A stretch of DNA of 38,563 bases from Cytophagales bacterium. GTDB lineage: Bacteria > Bacteroidota > Bacteroidia > Cytophagales > Spirosomataceae. The translations under genes and the position numbers were made by a program. Of this stretch, positions 15,554-25,862 are shown one piece after another; the stretch's first letter is position 1, and every line of letters starts with the position of its first letter. The notes under the pieces are model-generated. The model had not been told where the DNA came from and ran no database searches. It was given only the letters and a program-made list of their open reading frames with translations. The stretch lies in the NCBI GenBank assembly GCA_013298865.1, contig JAAFJL010000032.1, forward strand, positions 1 through 38,563, read 5' to 3'.

Positions 15554-16351
15554 ATGAATATTATTCACGTAATTATTTTAGCCATTATTGAAGGTATTAC
15601 AGAGTTTTTACCAATTTCTTCCACAGGACACATGATTCTTTATTCTTCCTTTGCAGGAATAGCCTCAGAGTCTTTTGTTAAATTATTTACTGTTGCAATT
15701 CAATTAGGAGCAATTCTTTCGGTGTTCGTATTGTACTTCAAAAGGTTTTTCAAGTCATTCAACTTTTATATTAAACTATTGGTAGCATTTATTCCTGCCG
15801 TTGTTTTTGGATTATTATTAAGCGACAAAATTGACGAATTACTCGAAAGTCCCATGGGTGTTGCCATTTCTTTGGTTGTAGGAGGGGTAATTTTACTTTT
15901 TGTGGATTCATGGTTTAATAAAAAATCAAGAATTGATGATTCAGATGAAATACCAATGATAACAGCCTTGAAAATCGGTCTATTTCAGTGTATTGCCATG
16001 GTGCCAGGTGTTTCTCGTTCAGGTGCGAGTATCGTAGGAGGAATGTCACAAGGAGTGAGCAGGAAAGCAGCCGCAGAGTTTTCATTTTTCTTGGCTGTAC
16101 CTACTATGTTTGCCGCAACTGCGAAAAAACTCTACGATTTTTATAAAACTGGAGAAATACTTAGTGCGGAACAAATCAAATTTTTAGCCGTTGGTAACAT
16201 TGTAGCATTTATTGTAGCCATGTTGGCAATTAAATTCTTTATAGATTTCTTATCGAAATACGGATTTAAAGTTTTTGGAATTTACAGAATTATCGTTGGT
16301 TTAGTGATTATTGGATTATTAATGACAGGAACAAAATTAAGTATTGTATGA
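15554..16351 (+). CDS. uppP: Undecaprenyl-diphosphate phosphatase
   Basis: The protein is 265 residues from the ATG at 15554. A TTG 39 bases earlier would add residues that overlap the terminator tail and is rejected. The BacA/UppP signatures are present: [17 protein letters not shown] near the N-terminus and [10 protein letters not shown] in the middle. About seven to eight membrane helices are visible. The enzyme regenerates undecaprenyl phosphate, the carrier for peptidoglycan and for surface polysaccharides such as those made by the locus at 21-36 kb. Its stop overlaps the truB start by four bases (ATGA), indicating translational coupling. Confidence 0.95.
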   Translation: MNIIHVIILAIIEGITEFLPISSTGHMILYSSFAGIASESFVKLFTVAIQLGAILSVFVLYFKRFFKSFNFYIKLLVAFIPAVVFGLLLSDKIDELLESPMGVAISLVVGGVILLFVDSWFNKKSRIDDSDEIPMITALKIGLFQCIAMVPGVSRSGASIVGGMSQGVSRKAAAEFSFFLAVPTMFAATAKKLYDFYKTGEILSAEQIKFLAVGNIVAFIVAMLAIKFFIDFLSKYGFKVFGIYRIIVGLVIIGLLMTGTKLSIV

Positions 16352-17046
16352 TTGAAAATATAGAAAATTTGCGAGACGAAGGTGAGGTGCTGTTGATTGA
16401 TAAGCCTTTGCGTTGGACATCTTTTGACGTGACCAAGAAACTAAAATATGCTGGTAAATTCAAAAAAATTGGTCATGCAGGTACACTTGACCCTTTGGCA
16501 ACAGGGCTTTTGATTCTTTGTACAGGAAAAAAAACTAAGCAAATAGATTCATATCAAGCTCAGGAGAAAGAATATACTGGTAAAATGGTTTTGGGCAAAA
16601 CTACGCCCTCGATAGATTTAGAGACTGATTTCGATGCTGAATACCCAACTGAGCATATTTCTGCGGAAGTTTTAGCGAAAGCACAAAAATCTTTATCAGG
16701 TGCTTTTTTGCAAACGCCACCAATATATTCTGCTATTCAAGTAAACGGAAAACGTTTATATGAACTTGCAAGGAAAGGAAAGACAGATGAAGACGTAATT
16801 ATCAAGCAAAGAGAGGTGCAAATCACTGATTTTGAAATAGATAGCAGTAATTTTCCAGAAATATCTTTTAGAATTGTTTGTTCAAAAGGGACGTATGTCA
16901 GGAGTTTAGTGAGAGATTTTGGAAAACTTTGCGATTCAGGGGCATACATGAGCGAACTTCGTAGAACCAGAATAGGTGAATTTAGTGTTAACGATGCTCT
17001 AACTATTGAGCAATTTATTGAGAGAAAATTAAATGAAAATATATAA
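16348..17046 (+). CDS. truB: tRNA pseudouridine(55) synthase TruB
   Basis: The 232-residue protein has the catalytic motif [14 protein letters not shown] with nucleophile D48. It also has the TruB-type [26 protein letters not shown] segment and the [15 protein letters not shown] motif. It isomerises U55 in the tRNA T-loop. Length is at the short end because the C-terminal PUA-like extension is absent, which is normal in many Bacteroidota. It overlaps uppP by 4 bases and ribF by 14 bases. Confidence 0.96.
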   Translation: MIENIENLRDEGEVLLIDKPLRWTSFDVTKKLKYAGKFKKIGHAGTLDPLATGLLILCTGKKTKQIDSYQAQEKEYTGKMVLGKTTPSIDLETDFDAEYPTEHISAEVLAKAQKSLSGAFLQTPPIYSAIQVNGKRLYELARKGKTDEDVIIKQREVQITDFEIDSSNFPEISFRIVCSKGTYVRSLVRDFGKLCDSGAYMSELRRTRIGEFSVNDALTIEQFIERKLNENI

Positions 17047-17968
17047 AGGAATTAACGAATTTGTTAAAATTGAAAATGCCGTAGTTACAAGCGGAACGTT
17101 TGACGGAGTTCATTTGGGGCATCAGAAAATCTTGAAACGATTAAATGAGGTTGCCCAACAATCGGGCGGCGAATCTGTGGTAATTACATTTTATCCGCAT
17201 CCTCGTTCTGTGGTATCTACTGAAAATCAATCAGTTAAGTTATTGTCAACCTTTGATGAGAAAGCGGAGTTTTTGCAACAAAATGGCGTAAATCATTTAT
17301 TAGTAATCCCTTTTACCCGTGAGTTTTCAGAATTAAAAACCGAAGAATTTATCCAGAAAATTTTGGTTGATAAAATCGGAACGAAGAAATTAGTGATTGG
17401 TTATGATCATCGTTTCGGAAAAAATCGTGAAGGAGGATTTGATTATTTACAAGCAAATGCTCAGAAATATGGTTTTGAAGTTGAAGAAATTCCCCGTCAG
17501 GATGTGGAAAATATTGGAGTAAGTTCTTCAAAAATCCGAAAAGCCTTAGCAGAAGGAGATGTACTGACTGCTAATCATTTTTTGGGGAGAAATTATAGTC
17601 TTTCAGGAATTGTCGTAAAAGGTAAGCAATTAGGCAGAACAATTGGCTTTCCTACGGCAAACGTTCAAACCAATGAAACTGATAAGTTGATTCCTCACAA
17701 AGGAGTTTACGCTGTGAAAGTGAAGTACAAAGATGAGTTTTTTGGAGGAATGCTAAACATTGGATTTCGTCCAACGGTAGAGGGGACATTCCAAACAATT
17801 GAAGTGAATATTTTTGATTTTGACAAAGAAATTTACGGAGAAAATATCACCATTGAATTTATTCAAAAGATTCGTAATGAACAGAAATTCAATGGTTTAG
17901 AAGAGTTAAAAGTCCAAATTGAAAAAGATAAAGTAGAGGTTGCATCAATTTTAGGGAATGAGTTATGA
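17033..17968 (+). CDS. ribF: Bifunctional riboflavin kinase / FAD synthetase RibF
   Basis: The 311-residue protein has an N-terminal FMN adenylyltransferase domain (SGTFDGVHLGHQKIL, with GYDHRFGKNREGGF and a SSSKIR motif) and a C-terminal flavokinase domain (LGRTIGFPTANV, then GVYAVKV and MLNIGFRPT). It makes FMN and FAD from riboflavin. It starts inside the end of truB (14-base overlap), so it is probably translationally coupled. FAD supply is relevant to EtfA encoded 4 kb upstream, though no direct regulation is seen. Confidence 0.96.
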   Translation: MKIYKGINEFVKIENAVVTSGTFDGVHLGHQKILKRLNEVAQQSGGESVVITFYPHPRSVVSTENQSVKLLSTFDEKAEFLQQNGVNHLLVIPFTREFSELKTEEFIQKILVDKIGTKKLVIGYDHRFGKNREGGFDYLQANAQKYGFEVEEIPRQDVENIGVSSSKIRKALAEGDVLTANHFLGRNYSLSGIVVKGKQLGRTIGFPTANVQTNETDKLIPHKGVYAVKVKYKDEFFGGMLNIGFRPTVEGTFQTIEVNIFDFDKEIYGENITIEFIQKIRNEQKFNGLEELKVQIEKDKVEVASILGNEL

Positions 17969-17991
17969 AGGATTTTTTCAAAGCTCATTCC
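17955..17991. terminator. Weak hairpin between converging ribF and pheA
   Basis: GGAATGAG at 17955-17962 pairs with CTCATTCC at 17984-17991 across a loop containing six T. The left arm is inside the ribF 3' end. It may terminate either gene weakly. Confidence 0.35.
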
Positions 17992-17997
17992 TTAAAA

Positions 17998-19074
17998 CTA
18001 AATTATTTTCACATAACTGCCCAAGCATTTAATTTCGGCGGAATGTCTTTTCATGATAGTTTGCACATTCTCATCTAAAAAATAACCATCAAATTCCATC
18101 AAGAACCAAAAGTTAAATTGTTCACCTTCACGCACAGGACGACTTTCAATTTTCAACAAGTTAATTCCTTGATTTTCAAACTCTTGGAGGAATCTAACCA
18201 AAGTTCCAGGTTTTCCATCATCGGGAAGTTTAGCAATAATGGTTGTTTTGTCATTATCGCTTTTTTGATTGATAAAATCCTTTCCGATAATAAAAAATCG
18301 AGTTCTATTTTGGGCAGAATCTTGAATATTATCAAACAAGATTGGAACATTAAAAAGTTTTGCGGCAATATGAGAACAAATTGAAGCTGAATTTGGGTCT
18401 TGGGCAGCTAATTTTGCCGCTTTAGAAGTAGAATCAACCTGTACAAAAAAGTCTTCGTCTTTAGCTCCAAAATATTCTTCCAAAAACTTTTCGCACTGAC
18501 CAAAAGCAATGTCCTTTGAATAGATTTTTGTAATGTCCGAAAGTTTCTCAGCTTTAGTGGCAAAAGTAAAATGAACTGAAATAACGGCTTCTGCCACGAT
18601 TTTTAAATCTGTTTCATTCAGTAAATCAATCGTTTCCTTTACAATTCCTTCCAAATTATTTTCGATTGGCACAACGCCGAACCTCGCCCTGCCAGTGTCA
18701 ACACTTTCAAATACTGAACGAATACTCGGAAGAGCCAAGTAGTCACTCATAGCACCAAATCGACTCTCGGCTGCTTGATGAGTAAAACTTCCTTCTGGTC
18801 CTAAATAAGCAATTCTTTCGGGTAATTCTAAATTCCGAGAGACTGCAAATATTTCTAAATAAATAGCTTCAATTGCTGCACGAGTCATCAATCCAGACTC
18901 ATAGCCCGAAAGTCTGTCGATGATAGATTTCTCTCTCTCAGGGCGATAAATTACTGTTTTTGTATGTTTTTTCAGTTCACCGACGTGCTTTACAACCTCC
19001 ATTCTTTTATTCAGGAGTTCAAGTAATTCGTCATCAATTTGATCTATGTTTTTTCTTAAATCGTCTAAAGTCAC
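17998..19074 (-). CDS. pheA: Bifunctional chorismate mutase / prephenate dehydratase (P-protein)
   Basis: The 358-residue protein starts at a GTG 12 bases after the parE stop; an in-frame stop excludes an earlier start. Residues 1-88 are an AroQ-type chorismate mutase (LRKNIDQIDDELLELLNKRMEVV). Residues 92-270 form the prephenate dehydratase domain (YLGPEGSFTHQAA and the TRFFIIGK catalytic TRF motif). Residues 275-358 form an ACT domain (ESRPVRE) for phenylalanine feedback. It converts chorismate to phenylpyruvate. It is likely co-transcribed with parE despite the unrelated function. Confidence 0.95.
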   Translation of the reverse strand: MTLDDLRKNIDQIDDELLELLNKRMEVVKHVGELKKHTKTVIYRPEREKSIIDRLSGYESGLMTRAAIEAIYLEIFAVSRNLELPERIAYLGPEGSFTHQAAESRFGAMSDYLALPSIRSVFESVDTGRARFGVVPIENNLEGIVKETIDLLNETDLKIVAEAVISVHFTFATKAEKLSDITKIYSKDIAFGQCEKFLEEYFGAKDEDFFVQVDSTSKAAKLAAQDPNSASICSHIAAKLFNVPILFDNIQDSAQNRTRFFIIGKDFINQKSDNDKTTIIAKLPDDGKPGTLVRFLQEFENQGINLLKIESRPVREGEQFNFWFLMEFDGYFLDENVQTIMKRHSAEIKCLGSYVKII

Positions 19075-19086
19075 GGATATTTTGTT

Positions 19087-20973
19087 TTATGCGGCTGCAA
19101 TTTCTTCTGCTAAATCTTTTTCTATCACTAAGTTTTCGATAATAAATTTTTGTCTTTCTGGCGTATTTTTCCCCATGAAATAGGAAAGGATTTTTGGAAT
19201 TGTAGTATCCTTATTCAAAATGACAGGTTCTAATCTAATATTATCGCCAATAAACTTTCCGAATTCGTCTGGTGAAATTTCACCCAAACCCTTAAATCGA
19301 GTAATTTCTGGTTTTGGAGAAAGTTTTTCAATGGCATTTTTTCTTTCAGTATCAGAATAACAATAAATGGTTTCCTTTTTATTTCTTACTCTAAAAAGCG
19401 GAGTTTCAAGAATATATAAATGTCCATTTCTTACTAAATCAGGAAAGAACTGCAAGAAAAATGTCAGTAGCAAAAGTCTGATGTGCATACCATCGACATC
19501 GGCATCTGTTGCTACTACAATTTTATTATATCTCAAACTTTCCAAACCATCTTCAATATCCAGAGCGTGTTGAAGTAGGTTGAATTCTTCGTTTTCGTAA
19601 ACAATTTTTTTAGTTAAACCAAAGCAATTCAATGGTTTACCTCGCAAACTAAATACTGCCTGCAATTGAACGTTCCGAGACTTTGTGATAGACCCACTCG
19701 CAGAATCCCCTTCCGTAATAAACAAAGTTGTGTCGTATCTATCTTCGGCTTTTTCATCGGGTAAATGGACACGGCAATCTCTTAATTTTTTGTTATGAAG
19801 ATTGGCTTTTTTAGCTCTATCATTCGCTAATTTTTTGATACCTGCAATCTCTTTTCTCTCACGTTCAGACTGCTCAATACGCTTTTTGATTGAATCTGCA
19901 ACGGTAGGATTTTTATGAAGAAAATTGTCTAATTCAGTTTTGATGAAATCACCAATAAAACTTCTAACTGTCTGAGAATCAGAAGATGGCGCCATATTGG
20001 TTGACCCTAATTTTGTTTTTGTCTGAGACTCAAAAACTGGCTCTTGCACTCTAATTGCAATTGCTCCAATGATACTTGCACGTACATCTTCAGGGGCGTA
20101 ATCTTTCTTATAAAACTCACGACAAGCACGTACCAGAGCCTCTCTAAAAGCAGCTAAGTGTGTACCGCCCTGAGTAGTATTCTGTCCATTCACAAAAGAA
20201 TAATATTGTTCTCCATATTGATTACCATGCGTCAATGCTACTTCAATATCATTTCCTTTTAAATGAATGATTGGATAACGGTTTTCTTCTTCATTGGTGT
20301 TGTCTTTTAGCAAATCAAATAAGCCATTCTGAGAGAAAAATTTGACACCATTAAAATTAATGGTAAGACCAGCATTCAGATAAGCATAGTTTCTGATTAG
20401 ATTTTCAAGAAACTGAGGGATATAGTGGTAATTTTTAAAAATAGTATCATCTGGTTCAAAAATCACATGAGTACCATTTCTTGCTGAAGTAGAATCATAA
20501 TTATCTGGCGATTCTGCTAAAAGTTCACCCTTAGAGAACTCTGCCCATTTCGTTTTTCCTTCTCTATAAGATTGTACTTTAAAATAATTGGCTAAAGCAT
20601 TGGTTGCTTTTGTACCCACACCATTCAAACCAACTGATTTCTGAAATGCTCCAGAATCGTATTTACCTCCAGTATTTATTTTAGAAACACAATCAATTAC
20701 TTTCCCAAGCGGAATACCACGCCCAAAATCTCGAACCTCCACACGGTGATCGCCAATTTTAATTTCAATCGTTTTTCCATTCCCCATCATGTGTTCGTCG
20801 ATGGAGTTGTCCATGATTTCTTTAACGAGTACATAAATACCATCATCAGCAGATGAACCATCGCCGAGTTTACCAATATACATACCTGGGCGGAGGCGAA
20901 TGTGTTCTTTCCAATCGAGGGACTTAATACTGTCTTCGGTATATTGGACATTATTGTTATTTTCCGTTGTCAT
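19087..20973 (-). CDS. parE: DNA topoisomerase IV subunit B
   Basis: The 628-residue type IIA topoisomerase ATPase subunit has the GHKL site ([27 protein letters not shown]), a transducer domain, and a TOPRIM domain with TEGDSASG and [17 protein letters not shown]. The short C-terminus and the first TOPRIM motif favour ParE over GyrB. It separates daughter chromosomes with ParC. parC is not downstream here: the next gene is pheA, 12 bases away. Assignment as ParE rather than a second GyrB is probable. Confidence 0.93.
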   Translation of the reverse strand: MTTENNNNVQYTEDSIKSLDWKEHIRLRPGMYIGKLGDGSSADDGIYVLVKEIMDNSIDEHMMGNGKTIEIKIGDHRVEVRDFGRGIPLGKVIDCVSKINTGGKYDSGAFQKSVGLNGVGTKATNALANYFKVQSYREGKTKWAEFSKGELLAESPDNYDSTSARNGTHVIFEPDDTIFKNYHYIPQFLENLIRNYAYLNAGLTINFNGVKFFSQNGLFDLLKDNTNEEENRYPIIHLKGNDIEVALTHGNQYGEQYYSFVNGQNTTQGGTHLAAFREALVRACREFYKKDYAPEDVRASIIGAIAIRVQEPVFESQTKTKLGSTNMAPSSDSQTVRSFIGDFIKTELDNFLHKNPTVADSIKKRIEQSERERKEIAGIKKLANDRAKKANLHNKKLRDCRVHLPDEKAEDRYDTTLFITEGDSASGSITKSRNVQLQAVFSLRGKPLNCFGLTKKIVYENEEFNLLQHALDIEDGLESLRYNKIVVATDADVDGMHIRLLLLTFFLQFFPDLVRNGHLYILETPLFRVRNKKETIYCYSDTERKNAIEKLSPKPEITRFKGLGEISPDEFGKFIGDNIRLEPVILNKDTTIPKILSYFMGKNTPERQKFIIENLVIEKDLAEEIAAA

Positions 20974-21414
20974 AAATTTGTAAGGATTGAATTGTGGTCA
21001 AGGAAACTTGATAAACATTTAACAAAAATATAAATGAAATATATGAAATGGTGTTTGTTTTGAGAAAAAGGTAAATTTCTTTTTATTTTTTTGAACAAGT
21101 AAATCCAAAATCAAGATATTTTTTATTGGAAAAGATAGTTTTACTCATTTAAAAACACAAAAACTGGTATTTATTTGTGAATTAGCAGGATTTATTGCCT
21201 TAAAATACATCGAATCTAATAAACGGTCGTTAAAAATCGCCAAAAGTTGATTTAATTTGCATAATAATTCTTACAAAACACATCATCAAATAATAAAGTG
21301 TACCCAATATTTACCAAAAGCCAACCCAGAAGAGTTTTTTCTATGTCAAATCTTTCGCAACGTCTTCTTGGAGTTTTTCGTCTTTATTTTGTTGAAACTT
21401 TCTTTCTGAGATAT
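20974..21414. other. 441-base divergent spacer upstream of the polysaccharide locus
   Basis: This AT-rich region separates leftward parE from the rightward polysaccharide genes. It should hold the promoter and 5' leader of the whole locus. I see no JUMPstart/ops element, no convincing hairpin and no credible small gene. TTAATTTG near 21252 is one base off the -7 consensus and is the best candidate for the rightward promoter. The stretch 21298-21414 is open in the frame of the next gene from a GTG but lacks coding character before the signal peptide. Confidence 0.6.
21023..21030 (-). promoter_or_regulatory. -7 element candidate for parE
   Basis: TATTTTTG on the minus strand fits TAnnTTTG and lies 50 bases upstream of the parE ATG; the -33 box is poor. 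Confidence 0.4.
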
Positions 21415-23835
21415 ATGTCTAAAATCTTATCGTTATTTTTTGCCCTCATTATTTCGTTTTCTGGTTTTGCCCAAGGATTCCCTATTGACCCATCGTTAAT
21501 AAATTCTTCTGGAATACAAACAAACAGAATGAATACAAGACCTGCTACAGGTTCTACTACTGGAGTGCGTTCCCCGAATTCAAATCCAAGAAAAGTAAAC
21601 TCCACAGCAAAAGAAAAATCTATTTCTGATTCCTTGGAATTAGAAAAGAAAAATAATATTGATGCTAATGAACCAGATTCTGCAATTGTGGCTCTGAGAA
21701 AAAAAATCTTCGGTTTCAATATTTTTAATAACCCAAAGTTAAATTTTTCTGAGGATTTAAGAATGGCTACGCCAAAAGGGTATATTCTTGGTCCTGATGA
21801 TGAAATCCTCTTGGACATTAACGGATATTCAGAGGCACACTATGTTTTACCTGTCAGTCCCGACGGTTTTGTTAGGATTGAAAAGATAGGTAACGTGTTT
21901 GTAAATGGAATTACTATTGAAGAAGCCAAAAGTCGCTTATTGAATAGATTGTCTAAGATTTATGTTGGTCTTCGTTCTTATGAAGGCTATCAACCAAATA
22001 CATTCTTAACAGTTTCATTAGGAAGCATTCGTACTATTAAAGTTACTGTTCAAGGAGAGGTAATGGTGCCAGGAACTTACTCCGTGCCATCATTAGCAAG
22101 AGTAATGAATGTTTTGTACCAAGCTGGTGGACCAAATGAAAATGGTACATTTAGAGACATAAGAGTGATTCGTAACAAGAGAGTAATAGCGTCATTGGAT
22201 TTATATGATTTCCTGACAAGCGGAATCCAAAGAAATGACATTACTTTGAATGACCAAGACATTATCAAAGTTGGTGTTTATAAATCAAGAATTGAGATTG
22301 CTGGAAAAGTGAAGAAACCTGGAATTTTTGAAAATAACCCCAATGAATCGCTTGATAAAATCATGAATGAGTATGCAGGTGGTTTTACGCCCGATGCCTA
22401 CAAACAATTATTGAAAATCATCCGATACACATCTACCGAAAGGAAATTGACAGATTTAAGTGGAGATTTAATTTCTTCTTTCATGCCATTAAGCGGAGAT
22501 GTAATAAATGTAGAAGGTGTTTTGGTAACACGTTTTGAAAATATGGTTGCATTGAATGGTTCAGTTTTTAGAGAAGGACAATATTCTGTAAGTGATAATC
22601 AAACCCTTACGAAACTCATTAAACGTGCGGACGGGTTTAGAGAAGATGCTTTTTTAGGAAGAATCTCAATTACTCGTATTCGTGATGATTTGCAAAAAGA
22701 GCAGATTTCAGTAAATTATAATGATATACTTACTGGTAAAATCCCAGATGTTGTGCTGAAAAGGGAAGATATTGTAACCGTTTATTCTTCCAGAGAATTA
22801 CAAGAAGCCTTTACCATTAGAATTAGAGGTGAAGTGAATTTTAAACCACGATATGAAGGTGGAGTTTTCCCTTTTCAAAAAAATATGACTGTGGAAGATT
22901 TAATAGCTGAAGCGGGAGGACTAAAAGAGTCTGCTGCAACAGGAAGAATCGAAGTTACACGCAGGAAGAAAAATATTGGGAAAGACGACCCTAATGCCAT
23001 AACATCACAAATTGCGGAAAACAAAACCTTTGCTATCAATAAAGATTTAATTTTAGACCAATCAGCGTCAACTTTTGTTTTAGAACCATTTGACGAGATT
23101 TTTGTAAGATCTTCTCCGAATTACGAAAAACAACAGTTTGTAACAATTGAAGGACAAGTGATTTTTCCAAGTATTTATGGTATTGAACGTAAAGACGAGA
23201 AACTATCTGACATTATCAAAAGGGCAGGTGGATTAAACCAACAGGCATTTCCAGCAGGAGCGACCTTAGTTAGAAAGGTTCAATTGTCAAAATTAGAGGT
23301 TGAGCAGAAACGAAAACAACTCGCAGATTTGAATGATAATGCACGTAATGTTTCGCTTGAAGTTGAACAAGTAGAAGAAATTACAGAACAGTCTATCGGA
23401 ATAGACTTATTGAAAGCTATTGATAACCCAGGAGGAGTCGCTGACTTATTATTACAGGACGGCGATTTAATAAGAATTCCAAAAGAACCTCAAACCGTCC
23501 GTATGCAAGGAGAGGTATTATACCCGACATCTACAAGGTATGTACAAGGTCTTAACTTTAAGGATTATATTGCCCAAGCGGGAGGTTTTACAGCCCTTTC
23601 CGCAAAAAATAGAGCTTTTATTATTTATGCTAATGGTTCCGTAGATAGAACGAGGAAGTTTTTGTTCTTTAATGTCTATCCTAAAGTAGAGCAAGGTGCT
23701 CAAATAATTGTTCCCAAGCGAGCTAATCAGGTTACTGCACAATCTATCAGTGCAACTATTGGAACAGTAGCTCAAACTTTTGCAATAATTACAGGTATGG
23801 TTACCACACTTTTGACTTACAGAATTTTAAAATAG
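21415..23835 (+). CDS. Polysaccharide export outer-membrane protein with about six SLBB repeats (OPX/Wza family)
   Basis: The protein is 806 residues from the ATG at 21415, which directly starts a signal peptide (MSKILSLFFALIISFSGFAQG). A GTG 117 bases upstream is less likely. A poly-export domain (YILGPDDEILLDINGYSEAHY) is followed by about six SLBB units, each beginning like VQGEVMVPGTY, IAGKVKKPGIF, LNGSVFREGQY, IRGEVNFKPRY, IEGQVIFPSIY and MQGEVLYPTST. The C-terminal hydrophobic helix (FAIITGMVTTLLTYRIL) probably spans the outer membrane. There is no lipobox. It would form the periplasmic and outer-membrane conduit for the glycan. wzz-like and wzm genes follow within 3 bases each. Confidence 0.93.
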   Translation: MSKILSLFFALIISFSGFAQGFPIDPSLINSSGIQTNRMNTRPATGSTTGVRSPNSNPRKVNSTAKEKSISDSLELEKKNNIDANEPDSAIVALRKKIFGFNIFNNPKLNFSEDLRMATPKGYILGPDDEILLDINGYSEAHYVLPVSPDGFVRIEKIGNVFVNGITIEEAKSRLLNRLSKIYVGLRSYEGYQPNTFLTVSLGSIRTIKVTVQGEVMVPGTYSVPSLARVMNVLYQAGGPNENGTFRDIRVIRNKRVIASLDLYDFLTSGIQRNDITLNDQDIIKVGVYKSRIEIAGKVKKPGIFENNPNESLDKIMNEYAGGFTPDAYKQLLKIIRYTSTERKLTDLSGDLISSFMPLSGDVINVEGVLVTRFENMVALNGSVFREGQYSVSDNQTLTKLIKRADGFREDAFLGRISITRIRDDLQKEQISVNYNDILTGKIPDVVLKREDIVTVYSSRELQEAFTIRIRGEVNFKPRYEGGVFPFQKNMTVEDLIAEAGGLKESAATGRIEVTRRKKNIGKDDPNAITSQIAENKTFAINKDLILDQSASTFVLEPFDEIFVRSSPNYEKQQFVTIEGQVIFPSIYGIERKDEKLSDIIKRAGGLNQQAFPAGATLVRKVQLSKLEVEQKRKQLADLNDNARNVSLEVEQVEEITEQSIGIDLLKAIDNPGGVADLLLQDGDLIRIPKEPQTVRMQGEVLYPTSTRYVQGLNFKDYIAQAGGFTALSAKNRAFIIYANGSVDRTRKFLFFNVYPKVEQGAQIIVPKRANQVTAQSISATIGTVAQTFAIITGMVTTLLTYRILK

Positions 23836-23838
23836 AAA

Positions 23839-24927
23839 ATGTCACAAACGAATCAAATTTTACCAGAAGACCAGTTTTCGCTGAAAGACATTCTTCTGAA
23901 AACCATAGCTTTAAAAAACCTTTTAGTTAAACAATGGAAATGGATTGTTTCAGCATTGTTGATTGGTGCAGCCTCTGGTTTTCTCTACGATTTTATTAAT
24001 GATGAACCTAACTATTACACTGCCAAAATCACTTTTAATCTTGACAGTGGTTCGTCTCCGAGTGGAGGAGGCGGTGGATTGTCTGATTTAGCAAGTGCCT
24101 TTGGAATAGGTGGAGGTGCAGCAACAGGTTCAGGATTGTTTAGTGGAGAAAACTTCTATGAGTTATTAAAGACTCATGCCTTGTATAATCGGGCTTTATT
24201 GACAAAAGTAAAAGTGAAAGGTGTCGATAAAATATTTGCACAATATTATTTAGAAAAATCAGGAGTTTTGGAAGATGAATTGGAGGATGATGAAGAGTTG
24301 AAGAAACTGAAATTTGTAAGTACAGACCCCAAGAAAATGTCTTTGAAAGAAAGAAAAGGATTGAATACAATTTATGAATATTTGTCGCCAGTGACATACA
24401 TTGGACAAGACAATAAGAGATCTACCTTCAATACACTTTCTGTTACTACAAGGAATGATACTCTTTCTAATCTTTGGGCAAATTTATATCTGGAAACTGT
24501 AAAAAAGATTTACACAGAAACTAAGACAAAGAAAACCAGAGAGTTAGTTGATTTAGTAAAGAGTAGGACGGATTCTTTGAAAACCGAATTATATATTTCA
24601 CAAGGAAAATTGGCCAGATTTGCAGACCAAAATCAACAAATTATTGTTCAACAAGGCTTGGTACAGCAACAGAGATTAAGCATGAGTTCATCTCAATTGC
24701 AAGGCTTATATTTTGAAGCGGAAAGACAATTAGATAATTTAAGATTTTCTATTGCAAAAGAATCGCCTCTCTTAACAAGAATTGACGAAAATGAATTGCC
24801 AATTTCGCCAAATTTGAGACCCGCTGCAAAAGGTGCAAAAATAGGTGCATTGATAGGTTTAATAATTTCGCTGTTAGTTATTTTTATAAGAAAAACGTAC
24901 CAAGATATTTTGAGTAATCCAGTATAA
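23839..24927 (+). CDS. Wzz-family polysaccharide copolymerase / chain-length determinant
   Basis: The 362-residue inner-membrane protein has TM1 at about residues 32-52 and TM2 at about 333-353, with a large periplasmic domain between them. A glycine-rich stretch (about residues 72-100) is followed by FSGENFYELLKTHALYNRAL, then a coiled-coil region at about 230-300 rich in Gln and Leu. No cytoplasmic kinase domain is attached, so it is a PCP-1/PCP-2b-like protein without tyrosine kinase. It sits between the OPX and the ABC permease with 3-base spacings, which implies that it bridges transporter and outer-membrane conduit. Confidence 0.9.
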   Translation: MSQTNQILPEDQFSLKDILLKTIALKNLLVKQWKWIVSALLIGAASGFLYDFINDEPNYYTAKITFNLDSGSSPSGGGGGLSDLASAFGIGGGAATGSGLFSGENFYELLKTHALYNRALLTKVKVKGVDKIFAQYYLEKSGVLEDELEDDEELKKLKFVSTDPKKMSLKERKGLNTIYEYLSPVTYIGQDNKRSTFNTLSVTTRNDTLSNLWANLYLETVKKIYTETKTKKTRELVDLVKSRTDSLKTELYISQGKLARFADQNQQIIVQQGLVQQQRLSMSSSQLQGLYFEAERQLDNLRFSIAKESPLLTRIDENELPISPNLRPAAKGAKIGALIGLIISLLVIFIRKTYQDILSNPV

Positions 24928-24930
24928 TTT

Positions 24931-25758
24931 ATGCAAGAAACAATTATTGAAGCAGGTCATTCTGAAAAACATTATTGGCGTGACCTCTGGCGATTTAAAG
25001 ACTTATTAATCATCTTAGCCAGAAGAGATTTAACAGTTAGATACAAACAAACAGTAATAGGAATTGCATGGGCGGTAATTAGACCAATTTTGACGGTATC
25101 AGTTTTTGTTTTTGCATTTCATAAAGTATCTAAAATAAAAGATGAATCTGGAATTCCTTTTGAAATTATTATCTTCACAGGGGTAATTTATTGGAATTTT
25201 TTTGCTTCTGCATTCCAGCAAGTAAGTAATAGTGTAACTGGCAATGCTAATTTGGTATCAAAAGTATATTTTCCGAGATTACTAATGCCACTGAGTTCGG
25301 TAGCAGTTCCTTTCGTAGATTTTTTAGTTGGTTTTTTTGTATTGATTCCATTCTTATTGTACAGGGGAGTACCAATTGATTGGCACATTTTGTTTGTACC
25401 TGTATTCTTATTTTTCGGATTTTTAGCTGCATTAAGTTTAGGTGTTATCTTTGCATCTTTAAATGTTCAATTTCGAGATTTTCAACAAATTGTACCGCTA
25501 ATTGTACAATATGGTTTTTTTGTTTGTCCAGTAGCATTTTCAATTGCAACAGTACAAAATTTGTCTTGGTACAAATATTACGCATGGCTAAATCCATTAG
25601 CAGGAATTATTGAAGGTTTTAGGTGGTGTTTAATTCCTGGCTATAGATTTTTTAGTTTTCAGAGTTTTATTCCGTCAATAGTTTTTGTGATTATTACTAC
25701 GGTATTAGCGATTTATTTTTTCCGTAAAAAAGAAAAAACCTTTGTAGATTATATTTAA
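24931..25758 (+). CDS. wzm: ABC-2 type polysaccharide exporter permease (Wzm)
   Basis: The 275-residue protein has six hydrophobic segments and the Wzm/KpsM hallmark N-terminus. RDLTVRYKQTVIGIAWAVIRPI leads into TM1, and the late motif WLNPLAGIIEGFRW precedes the last helices. It moves undecaprenyl-linked glycan across the inner membrane with the ATPase encoded downstream. The gap to wzt is 104 bases, while all other core genes are 3 bases apart. Confidence 0.94.
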   Translation: MQETIIEAGHSEKHYWRDLWRFKDLLIILARRDLTVRYKQTVIGIAWAVIRPILTVSVFVFAFHKVSKIKDESGIPFEIIIFTGVIYWNFFASAFQQVSNSVTGNANLVSKVYFPRLLMPLSSVAVPFVDFLVGFFVLIPFLLYRGVPIDWHILFVPVFLFFGFLAALSLGVIFASLNVQFRDFQQIVPLIVQYGFFVCPVAFSIATVQNLSWYKYYAWLNPLAGIIEGFRWCLIPGYRFFSFQSFIPSIVFVIITTVLAIYFFRKKEKTFVDYI

Positions 25759-25772
25759 TTAGTGTGAATGTT

Positions 25773-25840
25773 TGGAAATTTAGTCAATTATCTTGTAATC
25801 AGTTAGTTGTGTTTTCAAAATTTTGATATTTTAATTTCCA
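25773..25840. repeat. Degenerate inverted repeat in the wzm-wzt spacer
   Basis: TGGAAATTTA (25773-25782) and TTAATTTCCA (25831-25840) are inverted with one mismatch. Inside the right half, ATTTTGAT and ATTTTAAT show an 8-base step. It may be a decayed member of the periodic inverted arrays or simply AT-rich sequence. Confidence 0.35.
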
Positions 25841-25862
25841 TTATTAAGAGTTTAGATTTAAG

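Noticed and set aside
20974..21297. Riboswitch, JUMPstart or small RNA upstream of the polysaccharide locus
   Set aside because: No ops-like motif or conserved-looking structure could be seen; the region is AT-rich without a stable stem.
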